A stretch of DNA of 64,000 bases from Aplectana chamaeleonis (taxonomy: Eukaryota > Nematoda > Chromadorea > Rhabditida > Cosmocercidae), in NCBI GenBank assembly GCA_029168955.1, contig JAPDOI010001870.1, positions 62,001-126,000 of the forward strand. The letters are read 5' to 3'. The notes under the pieces are model-generated. The model was not told where the DNA came from, did not search any database, and saw only the letters and a program-made list of their open reading frames with translations. Every line of letters begins with the position of its first letter. Position 1 is the stretch's first letter. The translations under genes were made by a program, and so were the position numbers. Shown piece after piece: positions 26,701 through 36,613 of this stretch.

Positions 26701-27164
26701 GGTTTCTGATAACGTCATGGGGACGCCGTCAAAAGTGTTTCGTGTTTCTGATAACGTCATGGGGACGCCGAGAAAAGTGCTTCGGGTTTCTGATAACGTC
26801 ATCGGGACGTCGTGAAAAGTGCTTCGGGCTTCTGATGACGTCATCGGGACGTCGTGAAAAGTGCTTCGGGCTTCTGATGACGTAATCGGGACGTCGTGAA
26901 GTGCTTCGGGCTTCTGATGACGTCATCGGGACGTCGTAAAAAGTGCATCGGGTTTCTGATAACGTCATGGGAACGCCGTGTAAAGTGCTTCAGACTTCTG
27001 ATAACGTCATGGGGACGCCGTGAAAAGTGCTTCGGGTTTCTGATAACGTCATGGGGACGCCGTGAAAAGTGCTTCGGGCTTCTGATGACGTCATCGGGAC
27101 GTCGTGAAAAGTGCATCGGGTTTCTGATAACGTCATGGGGACGCCGTGAAAAGTGCTTCGGGTT
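14739..27164 (+). repeat. 42-bp satellite, block C (major array)
   Basis: About 296 monomers. Type C1 reads GACGTCGTGAAAAGTGCTTC, GGGCTTCTGATGACGTCATC, GG. Type C2 has linked changes: GACGCC at the start, GTTTCTGATAACGTCATGGG at the end, and often GTGTATCGGG. C1 keeps the full CRE TGACGTCA and C2 has TAACGTCA. The first 1.2 kb (14.8-16.0 kb) is most irregular. A 40-bp variant (CGTGAAGTGC, two A's missing) recurs at 21,531, 23,378, 23,838, 24,382, 25,094, 25,428, 25,888 and 26,894, marking higher-order duplication. The array is cut at 27,164 by a BEL element and resumes at 38,770. I treat no ORF across it as coding. Confidence 0.95.
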
Positions 27165-27893
27165 TGTCGCGAAAGCGCGATGCTTCGCTCCTACGAGGGC
27201 CCGGGCGCGGTCGGTCCCACAGCGAATGCCGGCAGTACAGTACACGAGCGCCGCCCACGCCGGATTGGTTCGAGTGGCCTAAAATATTGATTCGACTCTC
27301 CTGCCACGGCCCGGTGCGGCTGCTCTTCTTTTTGTTGATTACCTCCTTTTCCGTCACTAGTACAGAGCATCGCTGTGGGGCCTTAGGGCCTTTAGAACAT
27401 TACCATTCATCTTTTTAATGCAGCTGCTCGCGATGAGCGAGGTTGATGAACGGTTAATCGGCCGTATTCCCTGTTTGTCTTCTTCTGCTAATTCAGTGGT
27501 TTCCTCCGGTCGTATGTGGTCCTTACTATGAACTATTGTTGTTTTATCTTATCACATATTTCTTCCTCTCATCGTAATATATATATATATATATAGAGTA
27601 TAAATTATCTAAATTAGCGGTGTACTGTTGTGTAAGCAAGAGGGGTACATTTTGCTGTCATACTACAGTCTGAGTGCATATTGATTAGTACAGTGAGTCC
27701 CAAGTTGGGGACATCGGGTGTCCATTCTAGAATGCGGTAATGTTGTAGTAACATCCGCGTATTGCAGTATGTCATTTGCTAGGGTATTTAGTTCAGGTCG
27801 CATTATCCTAGTCGTTAGTCCACTGGACGTTTCCCACGGGACTGACGTCATTATGACGTCGGACCCGGGGTAAACAACCACCGATTCGCAACA
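27165..27893 (+). repeat. 5' LTR of the BEL/Pao element (729 bp)
   Basis: It matches the right LTR apart from eight substitutions I counted and the TA tract, which here is about 16 bp (near 27,579-27,595). It carries GTATAAATT downstream of the tract (possible TATA box) and TGACGTCA plus a second GACGTC near its 3' end (27,844-27,861). Confidence 0.93.
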
Positions 27894-28814
27894 TGGTGCA
27901 TACGGCTAAAATTTCCATGCTAAATTACCCATTAGTAACCCTCAGTCTTCCCATTTTGGGCGGATTTTAACATCTAGGGTTATTACAGCAAATTAGTGTG
28001 TGCAACCTGTTAATTACTACAGACAACTTACATACCCCTGGGGCGGTTCGCCTGGGATACGTGGAAAGTGGCTGTGATTGTGGCTAGCAGTCGCCGGAAG
28101 CGTATCCACCCTAGGCAGACGGACGCGCACCCGGAATAGGCCCAGGGGGACGCACCGGAGGGGGATGGTGGCGGTTGGTGAGTAGTGAAAAGCGATGCCG
28201 AGCCCGGTTTTTGGACGGTATTCGATCTTGGATCGCCAGTGGTCTGTACGGGGACCCACTCCCTTCCTGCCATTCCTGACTCATCTGGTGCGCCACTTGT
28301 ACTTAATGCAGTTATGCAGTCTTGGTAATATTACGGGTTGTTGCACTCTCATACAGTATTACGCCATCGCATATTTACTGCAGCACTCGGTGTCTGGTTG
28401 TAGGGATTCATGTCGGATCGATATCGCACTCGAACTCTCTCAAATCAATAATTTTCTCTCATTTATCCCACCCTTCTTGCATACACGTGCTACTATTCCT
28501 TCATTCCTATCAACACAGTAGTTTTTCACCATATCTATCTCGTATTCTCTCCATTTATATGCAGTTTCTCATCAAAATCGTATTTTCGTATTTCCTCTCC
28601 AAAATCGTAAATTCTCATTTTCTGTCCAAAATCGTAATTTCGGATTTTGCCTCATTTGGCGTATCGTAGTATATATTTCATCACATATTTATCACTGTAC
28701 ACCTCGTATGACCTGTCGAATACCACGTTTTAAGACCCATCGCGGGTCAGCCTTCATTTCAGAGATCGAATTGGGAATTGGTATTCTACTGACAGTTATC
28801 CTGCTGTTGCTACG
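27894..28814 (+). other. BEL leader with primer binding site
   Basis: TGGTGCATACGGC at 27,894 immediately follows the LTR and starts with the TGG expected to pair with a tRNA CCA end. I cannot assign the tRNA. The remainder is an untranslated leader without a supported ORF. Confidence 0.7.
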
Positions 28815-29231
28815 ATGTCGGAAATGGGTCAATACAAAGGTATGATGACGAAGGCGGCCAACGCGCTCAAGGAAAAATTGGGCACGTTCGATCGCACGAT
28901 GCTAGAGCGGCTGGACCCGGACCGTCAGGTAGGTGATCGAATCATTCTTATTTCAGAGCGCGAAAAAGCGCTCCTTGGTTCCATTATGGATTTTACCAAG
29001 GCTATTGCAACCCTCAGGGACAGGCTGACGCTCGCTCAGAACAATGTTTGTGAGATGCGTCGGGATGGGGAAGCCGTCGTGGAGGGTGAGGTCGAGCACC
29101 ATTGGGTAACCATTAGGGCGGACGACCTCATCCGCCAGGCCGACGACCTCATCGGGGGAATGGAGGCAGCGTTCGCGCAACTTGTCGTTCCCTCCCTGAT
29201 AATTCAGCTTGTAATTCAATCAATACGTTAA
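28815..29231 (+). CDS. BEL gag N-terminal ORF
   Basis: A 138-residue frame beginning MSEMGQYKGMMTKAANALK, rich in charged helical sequence and without cysteines, in the position of the gag matrix-like N-terminus of nematode BEL elements. It stops at 29,229-29,231, and gag-like reading continues first in another frame and then in the frame of the 29,413 ORF, so gag is split here. A GT at 29,228 and an AG at 29,418-29,419 could remove the break as an intron. Otherwise this copy has lost gag continuity. Confidence 0.6.
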   Translation: MSEMGQYKGMMTKAANALKEKLGTFDRTMLERLDPDRQVGDRIILISEREKALLGSIMDFTKAIATLRDRLTLAQNNVCEMRRDGEAVVEGEVEHHWVTIRADDLIRQADDLIGGMEAAFAQLVVPSLIIQLVIQSIR

Positions 29232-29412
29232 AGACTGGTTCGCGTGTTAATTCTTCTGGTGCTGTTGACGATTCGGTTATGCATTCCACCGTGCAGCAGC
29301 AATCCGGAGGCGGCGCACCTGCGGGTGAGCCGCTCGGGCTGCCTGGAGTGCACCGGCGTGGGGCGGCCCCTCCCGTCGCCCGGCCCCGGCGGTCCCCCTG
29401 CCCGGCGGTGGC

Positions 29413-31644
29413 ATGCAGGGCTGCAATTATAATGCAGCACCAGTCAATTATAATTCTTACAACACAGTTCCTTACCAGTATTGTAGTCCAGCCCCGCAAC
29501 AATTCGCGAAGCTGCCAGAGTTGCACATCCCAGAGTTCGACGGAGACATGACTACCTTCTCCCAATTCTGGGAATTATTCTCTTGCGCGGTGCACAATAA
29601 CATCAACGTGCCAAATGCTATCAAGTTCCTCCACTTGAAAAGCAAGCTCAAGGAAAACGCCAAGGATCTTGTCTCCGCTATCGAACTCTCGGACGAGAAC
29701 TATATGGTAGCTATCAGTTTGTTGCATAGTACATATAACAGACCGGACATAGTCCGCAACAGGTTGTGGGACGAGCTAACGCTCCTCCCCAATTCTTCAG
29801 ATAGTCCCAGTTCCCAGCGTACTACGCTGGCTAAAATCAAGGCCATCTGGATGCAGTTAAGACAGCGAGGAGAGCATCCCGGTTCAACCGGTACTATGCG
29901 TAACGTTCGAGCCAAGTTCCCTCCACGCACGAGGGAAAAGGTTGGAGAACTTCGCAGAAGGAACGACGGTTGGACGGTGGAAGAATTGCTTCGAGCACTG
30001 GATCAAGTCATTGACCAGTTCGAAGTGATGGAAGACACCGACCCACAATCGTTCTTTTTCTCCCATACTTCAGTATCACAGACTAAACCGCGCTCACGCT
30101 CACCTGCTCGCGGCGCACATAATACATCTTCACGTAATTCAAATTTCCGATCACCCACCCGCAGCGCGCAATATTCCAAAGAGCGTCGCTGTCCGTTCTG
30201 TTTCCGAACAGGCCACAACGCACGCAAATGCAAGGAGTATTCTGAGGTGCGGGACAGGAGAGACCGGATTTTAGAGCTCAATCGTTGTTGGAGATGTTTG
30301 AATCCAGGTCATCTCAGTCACACTTGCAGTGCACCAACCTGTCACATTTGTGGCCGCAATCATCATGCAGCCCTCTGTTACCTAACAGAGATGCCACATC
30401 GGCAGGATAGGTCACGCACTCCATCACGAGGACGCTCCTCGAGTAGAGCGTCTGCCCAGCGAAAGTCGTCGGGCACAGGCCCACGACACAATTCAGCGGG
30501 CAGACACTCGAACTCGGGTAGATCACAGCATAATCAGGTGCCTAATCGTTCTAGGCAGTATTCCAGAGGACGGAGCCCATCTCCGTATCCTCAAACCGCA
30601 TTCAGGCATAGTCCTGAACGCTCACATACCAGTCGTAATGCAGCCATTGTTTCAGAGTATGAGGATGACGGCCCGGACGACCTCGATATCGTTGAATATG
30701 AAGCCGAAGAGACAGTATCGTATTCGAACACTGTTCGGACGATCACTCACGACGAACCGACGGTCAAGACCGCGGTTTGCAAGTCTTCGTCCTCGGGTGA
30801 ATATCCTCGATTAATGATCGTCCGCGCTCTCACTCATAATTACAATACAGGTGCTGATCAACTACTAAATATTTTCTTGGATAGCGGTTCTCAGCACAGC
30901 TACATTCGCAAAGATATTGCAGATTCGCTAGGCTTACGCCAAACGAATCCTAAGCCAGTAACAGCTATTACATTCGGTGGGCACAGGCACACCGAAAACT
31001 CTTACGAGACAACGGTTACACTCCGTAATCAGTCGTACGGCACACCTATGCATCTCCAGTTATGGACTCGCAAGGTAATCACATCCGTGCCGTCTACTTC
31101 AGTTACAGATCCCAACCACCCACCCTCTAATTCCACTCATCATAAGGACGCCCCAGTTGACGTTCTCATAGGGATGGGTTATTATTGGGAGGTGGTAGGA
31201 TTTAATACAAGCCATCAGCTTCCGTCGGGCCTCGTCAAGTCTAATACACGACTTGGTCCTGTCGTATCGGGTCTTCGTGAGTCACCACCTTCCCGTGTAC
31301 ACTCCACGGCGGTGTCTACGCATCCCGCAGGAGGTACCAAGTCTGAAGACGATACGGATCTCATGATCCGTGAGTTTCTCGGGCTAGAGTCGGTTGGTGC
31401 TACAGACCAATCCGATACGACTGATACGGAAGTAATTCAGAATTTTATAATAACACAGTACAACGCCAAAACGGCTTCATACACGTCCAGTTCCCTTGGA
31501 AGTCCGATCATCCTCACCTTCCTGACAACAAGGCTCTCGCACTACGCAGGTTGGAGCAGCAATATACTAAGCTCCGCTCTAATCCCAAACATTGGGAGGA
31601 TTATTGCAGCACATTTGAGCAGCAGTTGCGGTCAGGAATCATAG
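29413..31644 (+). CDS. BEL gag-protease ORF
   Basis: A 743-residue frame. Residues about 30-240 are the gag core (LPELHIPEFDGD near the start, then FWELFSCAVH). CCHC zinc knuckles lie at residues 260-273 (CPFCFRTGHNARKC) and 292-305 (CWRCLNPGHLSHTC), with a further Cys/His pair at 310-322. A serine/arginine-rich linker follows. The aspartic protease motif DSGS starts at residue 490 and a VLIGMGYYW-like segment follows. Together these package genomic RNA and process the polyprotein in virus-like particles. The C-terminal residues after about 670 are probably out-of-frame, because the pol frame (-1) is already open from 31,425. Confidence 0.88.
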   Translation: MQGCNYNAAPVNYNSYNTVPYQYCSPAPQQFAKLPELHIPEFDGDMTTFSQFWELFSCAVHNNINVPNAIKFLHLKSKLKENAKDLVSAIELSDENYMVAISLLHSTYNRPDIVRNRLWDELTLLPNSSDSPSSQRTTLAKIKAIWMQLRQRGEHPGSTGTMRNVRAKFPPRTREKVGELRRRNDGWTVEELLRALDQVIDQFEVMEDTDPQSFFFSHTSVSQTKPRSRSPARGAHNTSSRNSNFRSPTRSAQYSKERRCPFCFRTGHNARKCKEYSEVRDRRDRILELNRCWRCLNPGHLSHTCSAPTCHICGRNHHAALCYLTEMPHRQDRSRTPSRGRSSSRASAQRKSSGTGPRHNSAGRHSNSGRSQHNQVPNRSRQYSRGRSPSPYPQTAFRHSPERSHTSRNAAIVSEYEDDGPDDLDIVEYEAEETVSYSNTVRTITHDEPTVKTAVCKSSSSGEYPRLMIVRALTHNYNTGADQLLNIFLDSGSQHSYIRKDIADSLGLRQTNPKPVTAITFGGHRHTENSYETTVTLRNQSYGTPMHLQLWTRKVITSVPSTSVTDPNHPPSNSTHHKDAPVDVLIGMGYYWEVVGFNTSHQLPSGLVKSNTRLGPVVSGLRESPPSRVHSTAVSTHPAGGTKSEDDTDLMIREFLGLESVGATDQSDTTDTEVIQNFIITQYNAKTASYTSSSLGSPIILTFLTTRLSHYAGWSSNILSSALIPNIGRIIAAHLSSSCGQES

Positions 31645-34600
31645 AGGACGTATCGGAACTCCACCCCCCTGGACGAAAAATATATTACATTCCTGTTCAG
31701 GCTGTCTTCAAAGAAGATAGCAATACTACAAAGTTGCGCATTGTTTTTGATGCATCAAGCCATCGTAAGGACGCTCCTAGTCTTAACGATTGCTTGCATC
31801 AGGGCCCAACAATGCTGCCCGATCTTTGTGGCACATTGTTGCGTGCGCGGCTTACTCCAGTCCTTATCACAGCAGACGTGGAAAAGGCCTTCCACCAGGT
31901 CCGTCTTCAAGAGGACCAGCGCGACGTCACGAGGTTTCTCTGGCTCAAGGACCCAGATAAGGGGCCTTCCAGAGACAACCTTCGCGTTCTTCGTTTTACA
32001 CGTATTCCATTTGGGGTTAATGCCTCACCTTTTTTACTCAGTATGTCCATTAAGTACGCTCTCGAGCGCGATCGTAACAACCAGCTCCGCGACGAGATCC
32101 TTGCCAACACCTATGTGGACAATGTTCTCATCGGCGCCAACCATGTCGCCGAGGGAACAACGAAGCAAAGGCAGTGCAAGGAAATCTTCGACGCTATGGG
32201 TATGAACCTAAGGGAGTTCGTATCCAATAGCAACGGAGTAATGGCTGCGATACCGCCCGAAGACCGCATGAAAAGGACACATCTTCCAGTTAAACTACTG
32301 GGTCTCCAGTGGGATAATTCAAAAGACACGTTACACGTGCCTAGAAAAAGTTCAGTACAGAAGGTATCAACAAAGCGAGCAGCCTTAAAGGTTTTCGCGT
32401 CTACCTTCGACCCTTTGGGTCTACTTAATCCACTTTTCGTCAAGGCGAAAATTTTTATACAGGACCTATGGCGCCAAGGTCTATCGTGGGACGCGCCCCT
32501 GGATGAAGTTGCGACAACACGGTGGCAGCAAATCGTCCAGGACATCAATGATTTCGTTGGAAAAGTGCCGCGTTTTGTCGGCTCAACCACTGAGTGCAAA
32601 TACGACCTGGTCGTATTCTCAGATGCCTCTGAACGGGCGTACGCGGCGGTTGCGTACCTAGTATGCAGACCATCCAGCGGACCCCCATTCAGCAACCTGA
32701 TCTTTTCCAAAAGCAAGTTGGCACCTCAAGAAAAGGTTACTATGCCTCGTCTTGAGTTGATGGCAGCAGGTTTAGCAGTCAGAATGGTACGCTTCCTTCG
32801 AAAGCAATTGACAGTCCCCATTAATTCAGTTCAGTTATTATCCGATTCACAGATCGCTCTGTATTGGATATATTCCAAAAAACCCCTGAGAACCTTCGTC
32901 CATAATCGAGTGAAGTTCATCCAGGAAGGACTTCGCGAACTTAAGGAAGCGAAGATTTCAGCTCGGTTCTATTACGTTAATACAAACAGCAATCCAGCAG
33001 ATTGCGCCACCAGAGGCCTAACAGCCTCAGAAATCGTGGACCATATTTGGTGGCACGGTCCAAAATATATTATTACTCCGCCATCTCGATGGCCTAACGC
33101 AGAGATGGATTTTACTTCGGATCCACCCTCCAACAAGGAGTTACAGGTGGAATTCAAATCCATCACTACAGCTATAACAGAACCCTATACTTCCTTTATA
33201 CCCTTTAACAGTACTAAGACATTCTCCAAGCTGGTTCGCGTGACGGCTTACGTGCTTAAATACGTCAGGAAATTACATTCCATGGCACAAGGGAGACACG
33301 CAGACCGTCAGACGAACCCTCACCTCATTTTAGATAGGGTTAGTATTTCAGCAAATATTACTACAATCGACCTAAAGTCGGCTGAGCTCCTTTTATATCG
33401 CGAACAACAGCGAGAAGGAGCTCAGATAATACAAGATCACAGATATCAGAATCTACGAAAGGTTCGGGACGAATATGGAATTCTTCACGGTGTTATGCCA
33501 ATGGCGCATTCGGATTTGGCATCCTCAGCAAAAAATCCCATAATTTTGCTGCCAGGACACCCACTTCTGAAGATGGTAATTTCTCACTACCATCATAAGC
33601 TGTTCCACGCCGGAACTTCCCACGTTCTTTCCGCCCTTCGTAGATACTACCTGATCCCAAAAGCACGGCAGGTAGTTACTTCAGTCTTATCTAAATGTAC
33701 TACATGTAAACGTCATCAAGGACGTTTCTACTCATACCCAGATAGCCCAGAATTACCACAGGAGCGAGTCACCCGAAGTCGCCCATTCCAAAACGTCGGT
33801 TTGGACTACTTTGGACCCCTTTCAGTGCGTTCAGAGCAAGGTCAGGACCGCAAGGTGTGGGTTTGCATTTTTACATGCATGGCGACCCGCGCCTTACACC
33901 TTGAGATGGTCGTGGACAACACGGCCGCTCAATTTCTTCTCGCGTTCCGAAGGTTTATGGCACGCAGAGGAGCTCCGGACCAAGTCCTGAGCGACAATGC
34001 GCCCACTTTCAAGCTAGGGAAGGAAATCCTGACCAATGAGCTGACCGCATTAAAAGAAGACTCTCTAATTCAGAATTTTACTACACAAGCTCACCTCAAG
34101 TGGGAGTTTATCACGCCTCTTTCCCCATGGAAAGGCGGGTTTTACGAGCGTTTGGTCGGTTCGGTTAAATCAGCCTTGAAAAAGACTGTGTGCCGACAGA
34201 CATTCGACTTGTGGAATCTCGAGACTCTCCTATTTGAGATTGAGGCTACCCTTAATACACGTCCAATTACCCCAGTAGTTACTACAACTGCGGATGAGGC
34301 CGTAGTGTTGCGTCCTATTGACCTCATTAATCCTCAGTTCCGCCTCGGTCATATAAATGACCCTAATTCATTATCCAGTGCTGATCCACTCAGCAATATA
34401 GCAGATTCCCACGAAAGTCTCATGGATTATTACAGGCTTCTCAAAGAGTCCCTAGAATTCTTCTGGGAGACTTGGCGCAAGGACTATCTCCAGGCCCTTG
34501 CAGAGAGAAATCGCTTCGATTCCTCTAAAAAGCACAGGGCTCGAGCCTGGCCATCCGCCGGAGAAGTTGTTCTCATTAAACAGGATAACACAGCCAGAGC

Positions 34601-34826
34601 TAACTGGCCATTAGGTCTTATTCTGGAGCTCAACAACTCCAACGACGGAAGACTCCGGTCAGTAAAGGTAAGAACAAGTCGTAATAAAATTTTAGATCGC
34701 TCTATCAATCAATTGGTCCCGATGGAAGTTACTGCTGTCGACGAGCAGTCACTGAGGAAGAGGCCGTCGCCTCCGGAGCCATCACGAGTCCAGCCTCCTC
34801 GCAAGGTCAAGAGGATGGACACCTGA
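31551..34826 (+). CDS. BEL pol ORF: reverse transcriptase, RNase H, integrase
   Basis: A 1,091-residue frame from the first ATG, though the frame is open from 31,425 and the RT-like sequence starts upstream of that ATG, so the true start is by frameshift, not at this Met. RT: first catalytic Asp at residue 109 (LITADVEKAF) and the YVDN box at residue 188, characteristic of BEL/Pao. RNase H: VVFSDASE near residue 357. Integrase: zinc-binding H-H-C-C at about 670-725 (CTTCKRH), then D752, D815 and E866. No stop interrupts the polyprotein, so catalytic domains look intact. It lies -1 relative to gag-protease. Confidence 0.92.
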   Translation: MEQQYTKLRSNPKHWEDYCSTFEQQLRSGIIEDVSELHPPGRKIYYIPVQAVFKEDSNTTKLRIVFDASSHRKDAPSLNDCLHQGPTMLPDLCGTLLRARLTPVLITADVEKAFHQVRLQEDQRDVTRFLWLKDPDKGPSRDNLRVLRFTRIPFGVNASPFLLSMSIKYALERDRNNQLRDEILANTYVDNVLIGANHVAEGTTKQRQCKEIFDAMGMNLREFVSNSNGVMAAIPPEDRMKRTHLPVKLLGLQWDNSKDTLHVPRKSSVQKVSTKRAALKVFASTFDPLGLLNPLFVKAKIFIQDLWRQGLSWDAPLDEVATTRWQQIVQDINDFVGKVPRFVGSTTECKYDLVVFSDASERAYAAVAYLVCRPSSGPPFSNLIFSKSKLAPQEKVTMPRLELMAAGLAVRMVRFLRKQLTVPINSVQLLSDSQIALYWIYSKKPLRTFVHNRVKFIQEGLRELKEAKISARFYYVNTNSNPADCATRGLTASEIVDHIWWHGPKYIITPPSRWPNAEMDFTSDPPSNKELQVEFKSITTAITEPYTSFIPFNSTKTFSKLVRVTAYVLKYVRKLHSMAQGRHADRQTNPHLILDRVSISANITTIDLKSAELLLYREQQREGAQIIQDHRYQNLRKVRDEYGILHGVMPMAHSDLASSAKNPIILLPGHPLLKMVISHYHHKLFHAGTSHVLSALRRYYLIPKARQVVTSVLSKCTTCKRHQGRFYSYPDSPELPQERVTRSRPFQNVGLDYFGPLSVRSEQGQDRKVWVCIFTCMATRALHLEMVVDNTAAQFLLAFRRFMARRGAPDQVLSDNAPTFKLGKEILTNELTALKEDSLIQNFTTQAHLKWEFITPLSPWKGGFYERLVGSVKSALKKTVCRQTFDLWNLETLLFEIEATLNTRPITPVVTTTADEAVVLRPIDLINPQFRLGHINDPNSLSSADPLSNIADSHESLMDYYRLLKESLEFFWETWRKDYLQALAERNRFDSSKKHRARAWPSAGEVVLIKQDNTARANWPLGLILELNNSNDGRLRSVKVRTSRNKILDRSINQLVPMEVTAVDEQSLRKRPSPPEPSRVQPPRKVKRMDT

Positions 34827-35695
34827 TGAGCGTCATTTTCCATTCCGTAGTCACTAACCGTAGTTGTAGTTCTTTCTTAGTTCTCCTTCCTCACTAAATT
34901 CCGCTAACATAGTAGTTTCGCTTCTTTCTCATAAATTCCGTAGTTTCTTATAGTTTAGTACCATTTTTTTTTCTACCTGTTATTTACCGTTATTTATCCA
35001 TGTTTCCAGTCGTATTTCAAGACCTCTATTCCATTTTTAATACATCTTGATTATACACGTTTTAACATCCTACGTGTCTTGCATCAAGCCTGCTCTATTA
35101 GACCAAATCCTGTATTACAGCAAAAATTCCTTTCTCTGGTGGTAAATAGGGGTTTCAATCAAAAATCCTATAAAATGTCTTCATCTTCAATAAATCTCTC
35201 TTCTTTCCTTTTCCCTGTATCGATTTTCTTCCTTTCTATCAAAGTTTTCATCAAAAACCCCCTTTCAAAATAATACAGTACCTTCGCAGTTTGTGCAGTC
35301 TGACTGTTGGGTCCCGCCACGATGGCGCATAGTCACGTGAGGGGCATCGATGGGTGACGTCACAAATGCGAAATTCTTATTTTCGCGTCATTCCGACGCA
35401 ATCTTCTTGTAATTGCCTTTAATTTTGAACGTTTTCATCCATTCCTTTTGTATTTCTTCTCCAAGCCACTCATTACCACCATTCTCTATCCCATTTGGTC
35501 TAATTTTGCACAATATTCCTATTTCAGTTATACTTCATAGTCCGTTCATTTGAAGTAGTCTGTCTATACGGACTCCTTCTATTACACCCCTTCTATAATA
35601 TACCAGTACAGCCTCTGTACTACTTTATTCCATCTAAATCAGCATTCATTTATATTACACGCTCGTTTCGTCGTCGCCTATCGTGATGTTTTCGT
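34827..35695 (+). other. BEL post-pol noncoding segment
   Basis: No supported ORF. It contains a TGACGTCA site near 35,357 and pyrimidine-rich stretches, including an acceptor-like TTTATTTTCAG ending at 35,721, just inside the next ORF. Confidence 0.5.
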
Positions 35696-36613
35696 ATGTT
35701 TTCGTGCAAATTTATTTTCAGTGATTTGCCATTCAAGATGTGCGTATCCAAAGCGATGGTCGACAACAAGGACGAGCCCACCCGCGGACCACATGTGCAA
35801 CAAGGATCTGGAAGAAGACAATATTCCAGAGGAAGTAGAGGTACGCCACACATTCGTCGTGGATTTCATGCTTCTCTTTCATTTTCTTTAGATCAGGTGC
35901 ACATTGCTCCGCCTACTGCAGACCAGGCCGGCATGACACCCCCATCTTCGGTGGGAGTGCCTCGCAGGCAAACTATACTCAGTTCGGTTGCTATTGCAGT
36001 ACATCTACTTCAGAAACTTGATTCTTTTTCTAAGAATCTTCTCCGTAGATCTCATTTAGCCGTGGTCTACCTCATCACGGGTGACCCACGGGAGCTCAGT
36101 CTCAATCGGCTGGTGGGGTTCTCGAACGAACTGAACGATGGCATCTTGTCCATGTCGGTCCTTCGGGATCAGCTATTCCAGCTGATTGGTCCAGAGTCGG
36201 CTAAGGGGATTACGGAGACTAATTCTTTCAAACAACTACTTCATTCCCAAAGTATTTCAGTCACTTACAGCAACGACTCTTACGGGAGTTCGTCAAGGGC
36301 GGTGGATCAGGTGACTAACGTCATTCGCATCCTGCACGCTTACCAGATGGAGCATGTATTGCTTCAGCACCGATCTACGATCGGGACTCGTGGTCGGCAG
36401 TGCATGGTCCGCGCGGCGAACCACCTGCCCACTGACCTTGAAGAAACTCCTAATCCATGTATCCAGTCGTTGCGCAAGTGGCATCATGGCTACTCCAACA
36501 CTGTACGTATTACAGTTGCAGATGAGTACTCCAACGTGGCTCTTGTGGACCTCCGCCCGCTGGAGGATCCGCAATCGTCCACCGGAGCTCGTGTTATGCA
36601 ACTTCCGCACTAA
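35696..36613 (+). CDS. BEL accessory ORF of unknown function
   Basis: A 305-residue frame between pol and the 3' LTR on the element's coding strand. It has no signal peptide, transmembrane segment or cysteine pattern of the glycoproteins some nematode BEL elements carry at this position, so I do not call it env. The N-terminal third is basic and Gly/Arg-rich (RRQYSRGSRGTPHIRRG), and the rest is predicted mixed helix with LAVVYLITGDPRELSLNRLV. A 51-bp stretch (35,841-35,891) with GTACGC at its start and TTTTCTTTAG at its end could be an in-frame intron. An acceptor-like site overlaps the first codons, suggesting a spliced subgenomic message. I do not recognise the family. Confidence 0.5.
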   Translation: MFSCKFIFSDLPFKMCVSKAMVDNKDEPTRGPHVQQGSGRRQYSRGSRGTPHIRRGFHASLSFSLDQVHIAPPTADQAGMTPPSSVGVPRRQTILSSVAIAVHLLQKLDSFSKNLLRRSHLAVVYLITGDPRELSLNRLVGFSNELNDGILSMSVLRDQLFQLIGPESAKGITETNSFKQLLHSQSISVTYSNDSYGSSSRAVDQVTNVIRILHAYQMEHVLLQHRSTIGTRGRQCMVRAANHLPTDLEETPNPCIQSLRKWHHGYSNTVRITVADEYSNVALVDLRPLEDPQSSTGARVMQLPH

